Assembly: GCA_963973455.1 (NCBI GenBank)
Contig: CAXAZF010000002.1
Coordinates: 310,001 to 374,000 of the forward strand
From: Marixanthomonas sp002364245
Lineage (GTDB): Bacteria > Bacteroidota > Bacteroidia > Flavobacteriales > Flavobacteriaceae
Direction of reading: 5' to 3'
DNA: 64,000 bases
Shown here: positions 17,230 to 25,710 of the stretch, piece after piece
Layout: each line of letters opens with the position of its first letter
Position numbering within the stretch: the first letter of the stretch is position 1
Made by a program: the position numbers and the translations under genes
The notes under the pieces: model-generated
Seen by the model: only the letters and a program-made list of their open reading frames with translations
Database searches by the model: none
Told to the model about the DNA's origin: nothing

Positions 17230-18408
17230 ATGAAACCAGATCTTTTTGAAGCTCCAGATTATTATAATATAGACGATCTATTAACCGAAGAGCATAAGCT
17301 CATACGCGATGCTGCCCGTGATTGGGTAAAACGTGACGTGTCACCTATTATTGAGGAGGCTGCACAAAACGCTGAGTTTCCAAAATCCATTATTCCAGGA
17401 CTTGCTGAAATTGGTGCTTTTGGACCTTATATTCCTGAAGAGTACGGTGGCGCAGGGTTAGATCAAATAAGCTACGGGCTCATTATGCAAGAAATAGAAC
17501 GTGGTGATAGCGGTGTTCGTTCTACTGCTTCCGTACAATCTTCATTGGTTATGTATCCTATTTGGAAGTATGGTAATGAAGAACAACGAAAAAAATACTT
17601 GCCAAAATTAGCAACCGGCGAATGGATGGGCTCTTTTGGATTGACCGAACCTGACCACGGTAGTAATCCGGGTGGGATGGTCACTAATTTTAAAGATAAA
17701 GGCGATCACTACTTATTGAACGGAGCCAAACTTTGGATTTCAAATTCTCCTTTTTGTGATGTTGCTGTGGTCTGGGCAAAAAATGAAGAAGGGCGCATTC
17801 ACGGTTTAGTTGTAGAGCGTGGTATGGAAGGTTTCAGCACACCAGAAACTCACAACAAATGGTCTTTACGTGCAAGCGCAACTGGAGAATTGATATTTCA
17901 AGATGTAAAAGTACCAAAAGAAAACTTACTGCCTAACAAGAGTGGATTGGGCGCACCATTAGGTTGCCTTGATTCTGCCCGTTACGGAATTTCTTGGGGC
18001 ACCATAGGTGCTGCCATGGACTGTTATGATACTGCTTTGAGATATGCGAAGGAGCGTGTTCAGTTTGGCAAACCGATTGCTGGTTTTCAATTACAGCAGA
18101 AGAAATTAGCTGAAATGATTACCGAAATCACAAAAGCACAATTGTTAGCGCTTCGATTGGGGCAGTTGAAAAACGAAGGAAAAGCAACCTCAGCACAAAT
18201 TTCCATGGCAAAGCGGAACAATGTTGATATGGCATTAAAAATTGCACGAGAAGCCAGACAAATATTGGGCGGAATGGGTATCACCGGAGAATACAGCATT
18301 ATGCGCCATATGATGAACCTGGAAAGCGTAATTACTTACGAAGGAACGCACGACATTCATTTATTAATTACCGGATTGGATATTACCGGTGAAAATGCTT
18401 TTAAATAA
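17230..18408 (+). CDS. gcdH: Glutaryl-CoA dehydrogenase-like acyl-CoA dehydrogenase
   Basis: 392 aa FAD enzyme of the acyl-CoA dehydrogenase superfamily. It resembles glutaryl-CoA dehydrogenase: RSTASVQSSLVMYPI (usual GCDH wording RSxxSVQSSLVMxPI with the substrate-binding Arg), FGLTEPDHGSNPG, FQLQQKKLAEM, ILGGMGITGEY, and the catalytic base Glu in ITYEGTHDIH. It would oxidise and decarboxylate glutaryl-CoA to crotonyl-CoA in lysine and tryptophan breakdown. An exact -7 box TACATTTG lies at 17200-17207. An ATG 8 bases upstream leads to an immediate stop, so 17230 is the start. A hairpin terminator follows. Confidence 0.87.
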   Translation: MKPDLFEAPDYYNIDDLLTEEHKLIRDAARDWVKRDVSPIIEEAAQNAEFPKSIIPGLAEIGAFGPYIPEEYGGAGLDQISYGLIMQEIERGDSGVRSTASVQSSLVMYPIWKYGNEEQRKKYLPKLATGEWMGSFGLTEPDHGSNPGGMVTNFKDKGDHYLLNGAKLWISNSPFCDVAVVWAKNEEGRIHGLVVERGMEGFSTPETHNKWSLRASATGELIFQDVKVPKENLLPNKSGLGAPLGCLDSARYGISWGTIGAAMDCYDTALRYAKERVQFGKPIAGFQLQQKKLAEMITEITKAQLLALRLGQLKNEGKATSAQISMAKRNNVDMALKIAREARQILGGMGITGEYSIMRHMMNLESVITYEGTHDIHLLITGLDITGENAFK

Positions 18409-18436
18409 GGTATACCCATATTAAATTTTTGATAAA

Positions 18437-18470
18437 GGCGCTACAATAATTGTGGCGCCATTTTAGTTTT
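18437..18470 (+). terminator. Terminator after gcdH
   Basis: GGCGC-TACAAT (18437-18447) pairs with ATTGT-GGCGCC (18449-18459), followed by ATTTTAGTTTT. Confidence 0.8.
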
Positions 18471-18486
18471 GTTGAAAAAGAAAGTT

Positions 18487-19266
18487 ATGATTACCCAAAT
18501 CAACAAAAGAATAAAACCCTATCGCGACACCCTTCTTCAGCATCCTTTGTATAGTGAAATTAAAACCCCTAAACACCTGCAAACTTTTATGGAGTATCAC
18601 GTGTTTGCCGTGTGGGATTTTATGTCGCTTCTTAAATCATTACAGAATAGCTTAACGTGTACAGATGTTCCATGGACGCCTAAAGGTGATCCGGAAACAC
18701 GTTATTTAATCAATGAAATTGTAATAGCAGAAGAGACCGATATCAACCTACAAGGAGAACGCCAAAGCCATTTTGAAATGTACCTCGACGCTATGAAAAA
18801 AGCAAAGGCCGACACAAATTCAATTAATGGTTTTTTAGAGCGGTTACAAAACTCATCTATTTCCGAAGCAATTGAGCAGTCCGATTTACCAAAAGCCGTT
18901 CAAAAATTTTTAAGGCACACTTTTTCGGTCATTGAAGAAAATAAACCTCATAAAACAGCCGCTGCTTTTACCTTTGGAAGAGAGGATTTAATTCCGCAAA
19001 TGTTTTCTGAAATCATTAAAAAGGTTCAGAAAAACTTTCCAAAAGAAGATTTAGCTGAGTTTAAATATTATTTTGACCGTCACATTGAATTAGACGAAGA
19101 CGAACACGGTCCAATGGCGCTACAGATGGTGAAAAACCTTTGTGGTGATGACGGTAAAAAATGGCGCGAAGCAGAACGAACCATTGTGCAGTCATTACAA
19201 GCGAGGGAACAACTTTGGGAAGGAATACTTTCTGAAATTTTAAACGACAAACTTGCATATCATTAG
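18487..19266 (+). CDS. DUF3050 heme-oxygenase-like protein
   Basis: 259 aa from the ATG at 18487 (an in-frame TTG at 18469 is inside the terminator tail and unlikely). The all-helical pattern with HPLYSEIKTPKHLQTFMEYHVFAVWDFMSLLKSL near the start, EIVIAEETDIN, and FYYFDRHIELDEDEHGP-like YYFDRHIELDEDEHGPMA near the end matches DUF3050, which has the heme oxygenase/TenA-like fold. The conserved His and Glu/Asp in the two clusters could bind a diiron centre, as in relatives of this superfamily; substrate unknown. It precedes a metallophosphoesterase by 34 bases. Confidence 0.85.
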   Translation: MITQINKRIKPYRDTLLQHPLYSEIKTPKHLQTFMEYHVFAVWDFMSLLKSLQNSLTCTDVPWTPKGDPETRYLINEIVIAEETDINLQGERQSHFEMYLDAMKKAKADTNSINGFLERLQNSSISEAIEQSDLPKAVQKFLRHTFSVIEENKPHKTAAAFTFGREDLIPQMFSEIIKKVQKNFPKEDLAEFKYYFDRHIELDEDEHGPMALQMVKNLCGDDGKKWREAERTIVQSLQAREQLWEGILSEILNDKLAYH

Positions 19267-19300
19267 AGGCTAATTGTATCTTTAAGCAAAGAAAACGTCA

Positions 19301-20197
19301 ATGTCCTCACAAAAAAGAATTTCAAAAGCCTACGAGAACGCTCGACGAGTTTCTTTTAATGACCACTCAAAATTTATCATTTTTAGTGATTGCCACAGAG
19401 GCGACAATAGTTTTGCAGATGAATTTGCCAACAACCGTAACATCTATTTTCACGCTTTAGAGCATTATTATAAAGAAGGTTTTAGCTATTGCGAATTGGG
19501 CGATGGCGACGAACTATGGGAAAACCTTACTTTTCAATCTATTTTTGAAGCTCACCAAAATGTATTCGAGTTACTTCGTAAGTTCTATGCAGAAAATAGA
19601 TCGTACCGCTTAATCGGCAATCACGATATGGTCTATAAGAATGAAAAGTATGTAGAGAAAAATCTTTTCAGTTACTTCAATAAAGTTACTGGAAAAGATG
19701 ACCCGCTTTTTCCTGAAATAACCTTCACCGAGGGCCTCGTTTTAAAACATGAGAAAACCGGGCAAGAGATTTTTATGCTGCACGGCCATCAAGCCGATTG
19801 GTTAAATTACCACGGTTGGAAATTTAATAGGTTCCTAGTTCGAGCCCTTTGGCAGCCATTGCAGGTTTTTGGTATTGGTGATCCTACGAGTCCTGCTCGT
19901 AACTATAAAGAGCTTATAAAAGTTGAACGCCGCACCAAAAAGTGGATTGTTGACAATGATAATATTTTTACCATAACCGGGCATACGCACCGTCCACGTT
20001 TTCCCGAACCGGGAGATATTGCCTATTTTAACGACGGCAGTTGCGTGCATCCACGCAGTATTACAGGATTAGAAATAGAAAACGGGGAAATATCACTCGT
20101 AAAATGGAACATTTCCACCACTGAAGACGGCACCTTAAAAGTAGTCCGACTTCTTTTGGAAGGACCGCAAAAACTAATCGATTATAAAACCGAATAA
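19301..20197 (+). CDS. Calcineurin-like metallophosphoesterase
   Basis: 298 aa, cytoplasmic. The metallophosphatase motifs are in order: IFSDCHRGD (D-x-H), ELGDGDELWE (GD-x-x-D variant), LIGNHDMV (GNH[DE]), MLHGHQADW and ITGHTHRPRF (GH-x-H). The variant HRGDN/GDGDELW is typical of a flavobacterial family related to UDP-2,3-diacylglucosamine hydrolase LpxH in fold, but I do not assign that activity. Gap of 34 bases to DUF3050 upstream and 37 to the SGNH lipoprotein downstream, so the three may share a transcript. Confidence 0.88.
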   Translation: MSSQKRISKAYENARRVSFNDHSKFIIFSDCHRGDNSFADEFANNRNIYFHALEHYYKEGFSYCELGDGDELWENLTFQSIFEAHQNVFELLRKFYAENRSYRLIGNHDMVYKNEKYVEKNLFSYFNKVTGKDDPLFPEITFTEGLVLKHEKTGQEIFMLHGHQADWLNYHGWKFNRFLVRALWQPLQVFGIGDPTSPARNYKELIKVERRTKKWIVDNDNIFTITGHTHRPRFPEPGDIAYFNDGSCVHPRSITGLEIENGEISLVKWNISTTEDGTLKVVRLLLEGPQKLIDYKTE

Positions 20198-20234
20198 TCT
20201 AATTACCTAATTTTGAAGCCTAAAACTTTTACAA

Positions 20235-20939
20235 ATGAGAAAAACATATACCATATTAACCATACTTTCAAGCTTTTTTTTATTTCTGAATTGTTCTGTG
20301 CAAAAAAAGACAGTTCAAAATGATAGCACTACTTCAGATTATAAATACTTAGCCCTTGGCGATAGTTATACTATTGGGGAAAGTGTTTGTGACTCCTGTA
20401 GGTTTCCCGAGCAGTTAAAAAAAGAGCTCGACCAAAGTTTAAATAAGGAAGGTGATTTAAAAATCATTGCAAAAACCGGCTGGACTACCACCGATTTACT
20501 AAAGGCTATCGGCCAACAAAAGCCGACAAATGATTACGACTTGGTAACTTTACTAATTGGCGTTAACAATCAATATCAAGGGATGCCGTTTTCTACTTAT
20601 GAGAAAGAATTTCCTGAATTATTGAACAAAGCCATACACTTTACGGGCGGTGACAAAAACAACGTGATTGTAGTTTCCATTCCAGATTATGCGTTTACGC
20701 CATTTGGACAGACGAAAAATGATCCTTCAAACATTTCAGAAGAATTAGATAGGTACAATGCTTTTGCAAAGAAAATTTCAGAAAAAGAAAATGTTGCTTT
20801 TATCAATATAACCCCAATTACAAGAAAAGGATTGGAAGATAAAACATTGGTCGCTTCAGATGGATTGCATCCCTCAAAAGAAGCGTATCGAAAATTTGTT
20901 CCTTTATTATTTGAGAAAGCGAAGAAAATTCTGGATTAA
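20235..20939 (+). CDS. SGNH/GDSL-family hydrolase, lipoprotein
   Basis: 234 aa. Signal peptide with lipobox LFLNC, cysteine near residue 20, so it should be a lipid-anchored periplasmic or surface esterase. SGNH blocks: nucleophile Ser in ALGDSYTIGE, Asn in LLIGVNNQYQG, and catalytic Asp/His in ASDGLHPSKEAY. CDSC residues near 54-57 are odd and could form a disulfide or bind metal. Its stop codon overlaps the stop of the convergent ferredoxin gene by 4 bases. Substrate unknown. Confidence 0.87.
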   Translation: MRKTYTILTILSSFFLFLNCSVQKKTVQNDSTTSDYKYLALGDSYTIGESVCDSCRFPEQLKKELDQSLNKEGDLKIIAKTGWTTTDLLKAIGQQKPTNDYDLVTLLIGVNNQYQGMPFSTYEKEFPELLNKAIHFTGGDKNNVIVVSIPDYAFTPFGQTKNDPSNISEELDRYNAFAKKISEKENVAFINITPITRKGLEDKTLVASDGLHPSKEAYRKFVPLLFEKAKKILD

Positions 20940-21268
20940 CTCTCTGGAGCCAATTCTACCTGCAAACCGTCCAATTCTGGATGGATATGTATTTGACAAC
21001 CCAGACGGCTATTATCTCTTACATTGAAGGCTTCAGCAAGCATTAAATCTTCATCGTAACTCATTTCTGGCAGTTCGTGATCACTTTGAATATAGCATTG
21101 GCAGGACGCGCACATGGCCATTCCGCCGCAAATACCAATAGTTCCTTCTGGTGCTAATTCGTACGAACGTACTATTTCCATTAGGTTCATGTTCATATCG
21201 GTTGGAGCGTCTACTTCGTGTGCTACTCCTTGCCGATCGATAATTGTAATTTTAATGTCTTGAGCCAT
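20936..21268 (-). CDS. 2Fe-2S ferredoxin (adrenodoxin type)
   Basis: 110 aa. The cluster ligands follow the adrenodoxin/vertebrate-type spacing: CGGMAMCASC gives C-x5-C-x2-C and the fourth cysteine is in SRLGCQIHI. N-terminal beta-grasp (IKITIIDRQGVAHEVDAPTD). It should pass single electrons from the reductase encoded 39 bases upstream (21308-22360) to Fe-S assembly or other acceptors. Last gene of the mrp-nfu-reductase-ferredoxin run. Confidence 0.93.
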   Translation of the reverse strand: MAQDIKITIIDRQGVAHEVDAPTDMNMNLMEIVRSYELAPEGTIGICGGMAMCASCQCYIQSDHELPEMSYDEDLMLAEAFNVRDNSRLGCQIHIHPELDGLQVELAPES

Positions 21269-21307
21269 GAGTTAAAAGACCTTTTGAACTTTAAAGCGAT
21301 AGATATT

Positions 21308-22360
21308 TTAGTTTATCGCTTTAACTACTGCTTTAGGTGCTTGTTTTTTACTTCCGTCAAATCCTTCTACACCGCCTACGGTTGTATATTTCATTACGTA
21401 TCGCTTATCTGGAAATATTTTTTGATACGCACTTTGACACATTAACGTTGCTTCGTGAAAACCACAGAGGATTAACTTTAACTTTCCCGGATACGTATTA
21501 ACATCACCGATAGCGTAGATTCCTGGAATATTGGTTTGGTAATCTAATGAATTATCAACTTTAATAGCGTTTTTTTCAATTTCCAATCCCCAATCTGCTA
21601 TAGGCCCTAATTTTGGCGCTAAACCAAATAACGGTATAAAATGATCGCATTGCCTGTTAAACACATCGGCACCTCTTTTAATGGAAACCCCTTCTACTGT
21701 TTCTTTTCCATAAACATCAATTACTTCAGCAGGGGTAATCAATTCAATTTTACCAAGGTTTTTTAGTTCCTGTACTTTTTCTACACTATCTAACGCACCA
21801 CGAAATTCATTCCGGCGATGCACAAGGGTCACACTTGAAGCTACGTCGGTTAAAAATATACTCCAGTCTAATGCTGAATCACCTCCACCGGCAATTACCA
21901 CATTTTTATCGCGATACATTTCAGGGTCACGAATTATATATTCCACCCCTTTATCTTCATATTCTGAAATACCGGTAATAGGTGGTTTACGAGGCTCAAA
22001 ACTTCCCAATCCGCCGGCAATCGCAACAATTGGCGCATGATGTTTTGTTCCTTTATTGGTTGTCACGACAAAGCTTCCGTCATCTTGCTTATCAATAGTT
22101 TGTGCTCGTTCTCCTAAAGTGAAACCGGGTTGAAACGGTTCAATTTGTTTCATTAAATTATCAACTAAATCACCAGCCAACACTTCGGGGAATGCGGGGA
22201 TATCGTAAATAGGTTTTTTAGGGTAAATTTCGGCACATTGACCGCCAGGTTGCGGTAACGCATCAATTAAATGACATTTCAGTTTTAATAATCCTGCTTC
22301 AAAAACGGTAAAAAGCCCCGTAGGACCTGCACCGATTATCAATATATCTGTTTTTATCAT
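21308..22360 (-). CDS. Ferredoxin-NADP+ reductase, thioredoxin-reductase-like type
   Basis: 350 aa, two Rossmann domains. FAD site IIGAGPTGLFTVFEAGL at the N-terminus, PGGQCAEIYPKKPIYDIPAFP typical of this FNR family, NAD(P) site VIAGGGDSALDWSIFL near residue 155, and IYAIGDVNTYPGKLKLI near the end. The thioredoxin-reductase C-x-x-C is absent, which separates it from TrxB. Being next to a 2Fe-2S ferredoxin supports the FNR role. A -7-like TACTTTTA lies just upstream on the minus strand, so it may also have its own promoter besides read-through from mrp-nfu. Confidence 0.9.
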   Translation of the reverse strand: MIKTDILIIGAGPTGLFTVFEAGLLKLKCHLIDALPQPGGQCAEIYPKKPIYDIPAFPEVLAGDLVDNLMKQIEPFQPGFTLGERAQTIDKQDDGSFVVTTNKGTKHHAPIVAIAGGLGSFEPRKPPITGISEYEDKGVEYIIRDPEMYRDKNVVIAGGGDSALDWSIFLTDVASSVTLVHRRNEFRGALDSVEKVQELKNLGKIELITPAEVIDVYGKETVEGVSIKRGADVFNRQCDHFIPLFGLAPKLGPIADWGLEIEKNAIKVDNSLDYQTNIPGIYAIGDVNTYPGKLKLILCGFHEATLMCQSAYQKIFPDKRYVMKYTTVGGVEGFDGSKKQAPKAVVKAIN

Positions 22361-22429
22361 GAATCTAATTCGTCTTTATTCCTGTAAAAGTAGGGTTGGT
22401 TTTAGTTTCAAAAACTGATTAAAATCAGT

Positions 22430-22669
22430 TTACTCCACATTCACCACTTGCTCAATTTGAGGGGCATGTTTTTTAATGGTCATTTCCACGCCACTTTTTA
22501 AGGTCATTTGGTTTACGGTACAGCCAACACAAGCACCTTCCAAGCGCACTACCACCCTTTTGCCATCATCTATGGAAATAAGAGAGATATCACCCCCATC
22601 GCTTTGAAGAAACGGACGTATTTCTTCCAATGCGTCTTCTACTTTTAATTTTAATTCTTGCTCTTTCAT
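22430..22669 (-). CDS. nfu: NifU C-terminal domain Fe-S scaffold (Nfu)
   Basis: 79 aa from the ATG at 22669; a start six codons earlier (22687) would run back into mrp. A single Nfu domain: IRPFLQSDGGDISLISI and the cluster-binding C-x-x-C in GACVGCTVNQMTLKSGVE. Nfu proteins carry a 4Fe-4S cluster as a homodimer and hand it to client proteins. The start codon is one base after the mrp stop, so the two are translationally coupled, and both act in Fe-S delivery. Confidence 0.93.
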   Translation of the reverse strand: MKEQELKLKVEDALEEIRPFLQSDGGDISLISIDDGKRVVVRLEGACVGCTVNQMTLKSGVEMTIKKHAPQIEQVVNVE

Positions 22670-22670
22670 A

Positions 22671-23810
22671 TTATTTTTTAACGGCACTACAACCTGCCAT
22701 TGTTGTTATTTTAATGGCTTCGGTCGGGGGGAGGTTTTCGTTACGACGTACCGTTTGCTCCACCACATTTTTAGTTACTTGCTCAAAAGCCTCTTCAGTA
22801 GGCGTAGCTGTTTGCATGGCTGCTGGACGACCTACATCGCCAGATTCACGAATGCTTTGTACCAATGGCACACCTCCTAAAAAGGGTATATCTAAATCTT
22901 CAGCAAGATTTTTTGCTCCTTCTTTTCCGAAGATATAATATTTATTCTCTGGTAATTCTTCAGGAGTAAAATAAGCCATATTTTCTATTATTCCTAATAC
23001 GGGTACTTGTATGTTTTCTTGCTGAAACATAGCAACCCCTTTACGCGCATCGGCCAAAGCCACATTTTGAGGCGTACTTACCACTACAGAACCTGTTAAT
23101 GGTAAGGATTGCATAATACTTAAGTGAATATCACCGGTTCCAGGCGGTAGATCTACTAATAAGAAGTCTAATTCGCCCCAATCTGCATCAAAAATCAGCT
23201 GGTTTAATGCTTTTGCTGCCATAGGCCCTCGCCAAATTACAGCTTGGTCTGGTTTTGTGAAAAACCCGATTGATAATACTTTTACCCCATAGTTTTCGAT
23301 AGGTTTCATTTTGCTTTTCCCATTCACCTTTACAGATAATGGTTTTTCAGAAGCAACATCGAACATAATAGGAATGGATGGCCCGTAAATATCAGCGTCT
23401 AAAACCCCTACTTTAAAGCCCATCTTTGAAAGTGTTACAGCTAAGTTTGCTGTTACGGTGGATTTTCCGACGCCCCCTTTACCAGAAGCTACTGCTACAA
23501 TATTTTGGATTCCCGGGATGGCTTTCCCTTTAATCAAGTTAGGGTTTTGTTTTTTTGTCGGGGCTTCCACTTTTATGTTTACCTGAACTTTAGCACCTCC
23601 ATCTACCTTTTCTTGGATGGTTTTTATAATATCGGCCTCAGCTCTTTTTTTAATGTGTAAAGCAGGAGTGGAAAGCGTAACATCTACAATTACCTCATCG
23701 GCAAATGTTACTACATTTTTTACAGCACCACTCTCAACCATGTTTTTTCCTTCTCCAGCTACAGTTATGGTTTCTAATGCTTTAAGTATATCTTTTTTAT
23801 TCAATTTCAT
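22671..23810 (-). CDS. mrp: Mrp/ApbC-type Fe-S carrier ATPase
   Basis: 379 aa. N-terminal MIP18-type domain (residues ~1-95), then a ParA-like P-loop NTPase with deviant Walker A GKGGVGKSTVTANLA (about 110-125), LDADIYGPSIPIMFD and LLVDLPPGTGDIHLS. Mrp proteins bind and transfer Fe-S clusters. The usual C-x-x-C is not obvious in the middle; the C-terminus ends MAGCSAVKK with one cysteine. First gene of the mrp-nfu-fnr-fdx run; an exact -7 box TATATTTG lies at 23856-23849 (minus strand). Confidence 0.93.
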   Translation of the reverse strand: MKLNKKDILKALETITVAGEGKNMVESGAVKNVVTFADEVIVDVTLSTPALHIKKRAEADIIKTIQEKVDGGAKVQVNIKVEAPTKKQNPNLIKGKAIPGIQNIVAVASGKGGVGKSTVTANLAVTLSKMGFKVGVLDADIYGPSIPIMFDVASEKPLSVKVNGKSKMKPIENYGVKVLSIGFFTKPDQAVIWRGPMAAKALNQLIFDADWGELDFLLVDLPPGTGDIHLSIMQSLPLTGSVVVSTPQNVALADARKGVAMFQQENIQVPVLGIIENMAYFTPEELPENKYYIFGKEGAKNLAEDLDIPFLGGVPLVQSIRESGDVGRPAAMQTATPTEEAFEQVTKNVVEQTVRRNENLPPTEAIKITTMAGCSAVKK

Positions 23811-23958
23811 AAATTCTTTTTCACAATATTTAGACTGATTCTAAAGTACAAATATAACGGTATTAGTTCGGATTTTAAAGTCCTTAGATTGAAATGATTT
23901 ATAGGTGGATAGGTGTTATTGGAAGTTATAAATTGGGAATAAAAAGTAAAGGTGTGTT

Positions 23959-24285
23959 TTAAAGTTCTTTCATTGGATCCCAGAACAATTCTTCAAAATG
24001 TTGAATTTGATTTTCAACCACTTCTACGCCCTCACTTTCCAGCAATTGTTGCATTAAGTTAGTACCTTTAAAATGATGCTTTCCGGTAAGTAGCCCTTTT
24101 CTATTTACTACTCGATGTGCAGGAACATCAGGGTCTTTACCACTTCCGTTCATGGCCCAACCTACCATTCTAGCACTTCCAGCAGCACCTAAGTATTTTG
24201 CAATTGCCCCATAGCTGGTTACTCTTCCGTAGGGAATTTTTTTTGCTACTTGATATACTTTTTCAAAAAACCCTTCTGAAACCAT
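23959..24285 (-). CDS. Alkyltransferase-like protein (ATL, inactive MGMT family)
   Basis: 108 aa, the size of ATL proteins. The DNA-binding helix-turn-helix of MGMT is intact (IPYGRVTSYGAIAKYLG, SARMVGWAMN), but the active-site PCHR motif reads PAHR: Ala56 replaces the alkyl-accepting cysteine. Known ATLs carry W or A here, bind O6-alkylguanine tightly and hand it to nucleotide excision repair. So this is a lesion-recognition protein and not a methyltransferase. The gene directly abuts the LysE gene (0-base gap) and is third in trmB-lysE-atl. Confidence 0.9.
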   Translation of the reverse strand: MVSEGFFEKVYQVAKKIPYGRVTSYGAIAKYLGAAGSARMVGWAMNGSGKDPDVPAHRVVNRKGLLTGKHHFKGTNLMQQLLESEGVEVVENQIQHFEELFWDPMKEL

Positions 24286-24912
24286 TTATATTTCCTGCAT
24301 TATTTTTAGAAGTGTAATTACTGAAATAACCGCTGTTATAATACCTATGATAAAATTCATATTAACATTTAGTTTTTTCTGGTCATCTTTTTGCCTGAAA
24401 AACCACACATACATGGCCAAAACAGAAAATGTACCTAGTCCCGATGCAATTACCGCACTCCATAATCCCGGCTGTGAAAAACTAAACCAGCCAAACCCCG
24501 CAAAGGTAATACTAATATACACCCAATATGGAAGTGGCAACAAGTTAACCAAAGCCAGTAACATACCTGAAAACAGACGATTTGTCTTCGAGTGATTTAC
24601 ATCATCCGGTAATTGCCTCCGTGTATCCTTTGCTATGAAGAAAAAATAAATAGTTATACAAATAAATATCCCCAATGCCACTTTTTGAAGCATGGAAACA
24701 TACTCGGGATGTTGGTCTAAAAAACGTGCAAAAAACAAGGCTATAAGCGTTTGCACCATAACCGTAATGCATACACCTGTAGAGAACAAAAAACCCTTTT
24801 TACGACCTTCTTTCATACTTATTTTTGCCGCATACATATTTAGCAAACCGGGTGGGATAACCCCAACAAAAGCCGCTAAAAAGCCAATGGCAAAATTTAC
24901 AAGTACAGTCAT
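24286..24912 (-). CDS. LysE/RhtB-family exporter
   Basis: 208 aa inner-membrane protein with about six hydrophobic segments. The N-terminus AFVGVIPPGLLNMYAAKISMKEGRKKG has the LysE/RhtB G-x-x-PGP-like turn followed by a positively charged loop. The family exports amino acids and related small molecules; the substrate here is unknown. An exact -7 box TAAATTTG (minus strand, 24949-24942) sits 30 bases before the start, right after the trmB stop, so it could be transcribed separately from trmB. Confidence 0.85.
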   Translation of the reverse strand: MTVLVNFAIGFLAAFVGVIPPGLLNMYAAKISMKEGRKKGFLFSTGVCITVMVQTLIALFFARFLDQHPEYVSMLQKVALGIFICITIYFFFIAKDTRRQLPDDVNHSKTNRLFSGMLLALVNLLPLPYWVYISITFAGFGWFSFSQPGLWSAVIASGLGTFSVLAMYVWFFRQKDDQKKLNVNMNFIIGIITAVISVITLLKIMQEI

Positions 24913-24950
24913 AAAAGGCCTGTTTGTGGTCTCAATATAAGCAAATTTAT

Positions 24951-25625
24951 CTATCTGAATTTAAACCTGATATAGGTTATTTTCTTATTTTCTTCTAGAT
25001 ACTGCTGTTCGTAAAAGGTTTGTATACTCGTTACCTCTTTTGGAGCTTGGCTATTGCCATATACATCGTGATGCGCATAATCAATATTTTCATCAAGTCC
25101 ATGAAGCAATCCCAGCGTGTAACCGTGCATAAATTCGCTATCTGTTTTTAAATGAACAAAGCCGTCCGGTTTTAAGACTTTTCGGTATTTGTTTAAGAAA
25201 TCTTCGTTGGTAAGTCGATGCTTGGTGCGTTTATATTTTATCTGCGGATCGGGGAAAGTTATCCATATTTCATCTACTTCATTTTCTTCAAATAGAAGAT
25301 CAATCAATTCAATCTGGGTTCTAAGAAAGCCTACGTTATCAAGTTTTTCCTCCAACGCTGTTTTAGCTCCACGCCAAAAACGAGCACCTTTTATATCAAT
25401 CCCTAAAAAATTATGATCAGGATGTTTTCGAGCCAAATTAACCGAATATTCGCCTTTGCCACAGCCTAACTCTAAGATTAAGGGTTTATCGTTTTTAAAA
25501 AAGTTTTGTTTCCAGTTTCCTTTCAAGTTTAAGCTATTTGAGAAAACTTCTTCACGCGTTGGTTGAATTACGTTTTCAAACGTTTCGTTTTGCTTAAACC
25601 GTTTTAATTTGTTTTTACTGCCCAC
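24951..25625 (-). CDS. trmB: tRNA (guanine46-N7)-methyltransferase
   Basis: 224 aa, normal for TrmB. SAM-binding LILELGCGKGEYSVNLA, the ID-x-KGARFWRGA stretch, and the family signature ITFPDPQIKYKRTKHRLTNEDFL are present. It makes m7G46 in the variable loop of tRNAs. First gene of a possible trmB-lysE-atl set; divergent from the glycosyltransferase gene with 85 bases between the start codons. Confidence 0.95.
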   Translation of the reverse strand: MGSKNKLKRFKQNETFENVIQPTREEVFSNSLNLKGNWKQNFFKNDKPLILELGCGKGEYSVNLARKHPDHNFLGIDIKGARFWRGAKTALEEKLDNVGFLRTQIELIDLLFEENEVDEIWITFPDPQIKYKRTKHRLTNEDFLNKYRKVLKPDGFVHLKTDSEFMHGYTLGLLHGLDENIDYAHHDVYGNSQAPKEVTSIQTFYEQQYLEENKKITYIRFKFR

Positions 25626-25697
25626 TGTTACCTATTTCTTAATATTGATTGATTATTTGGTAAAATTAAGGAAATAGTAACAAGAGACTACATTGTG

Positions 25698-25705
25698 TAC
25701 CTTTG
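25698..25705 (+). promoter_or_regulatory. -7 box very close to the glycosyltransferase start
   Basis: TACCTTTG, an exact TAnnTTTG match. Transcription would begin about where the GTG at 25711 lies. This argues against the TTG start at 25693, which lies upstream of the box. Confidence 0.5.
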
Positions 25706-25710
25706 TTTTT

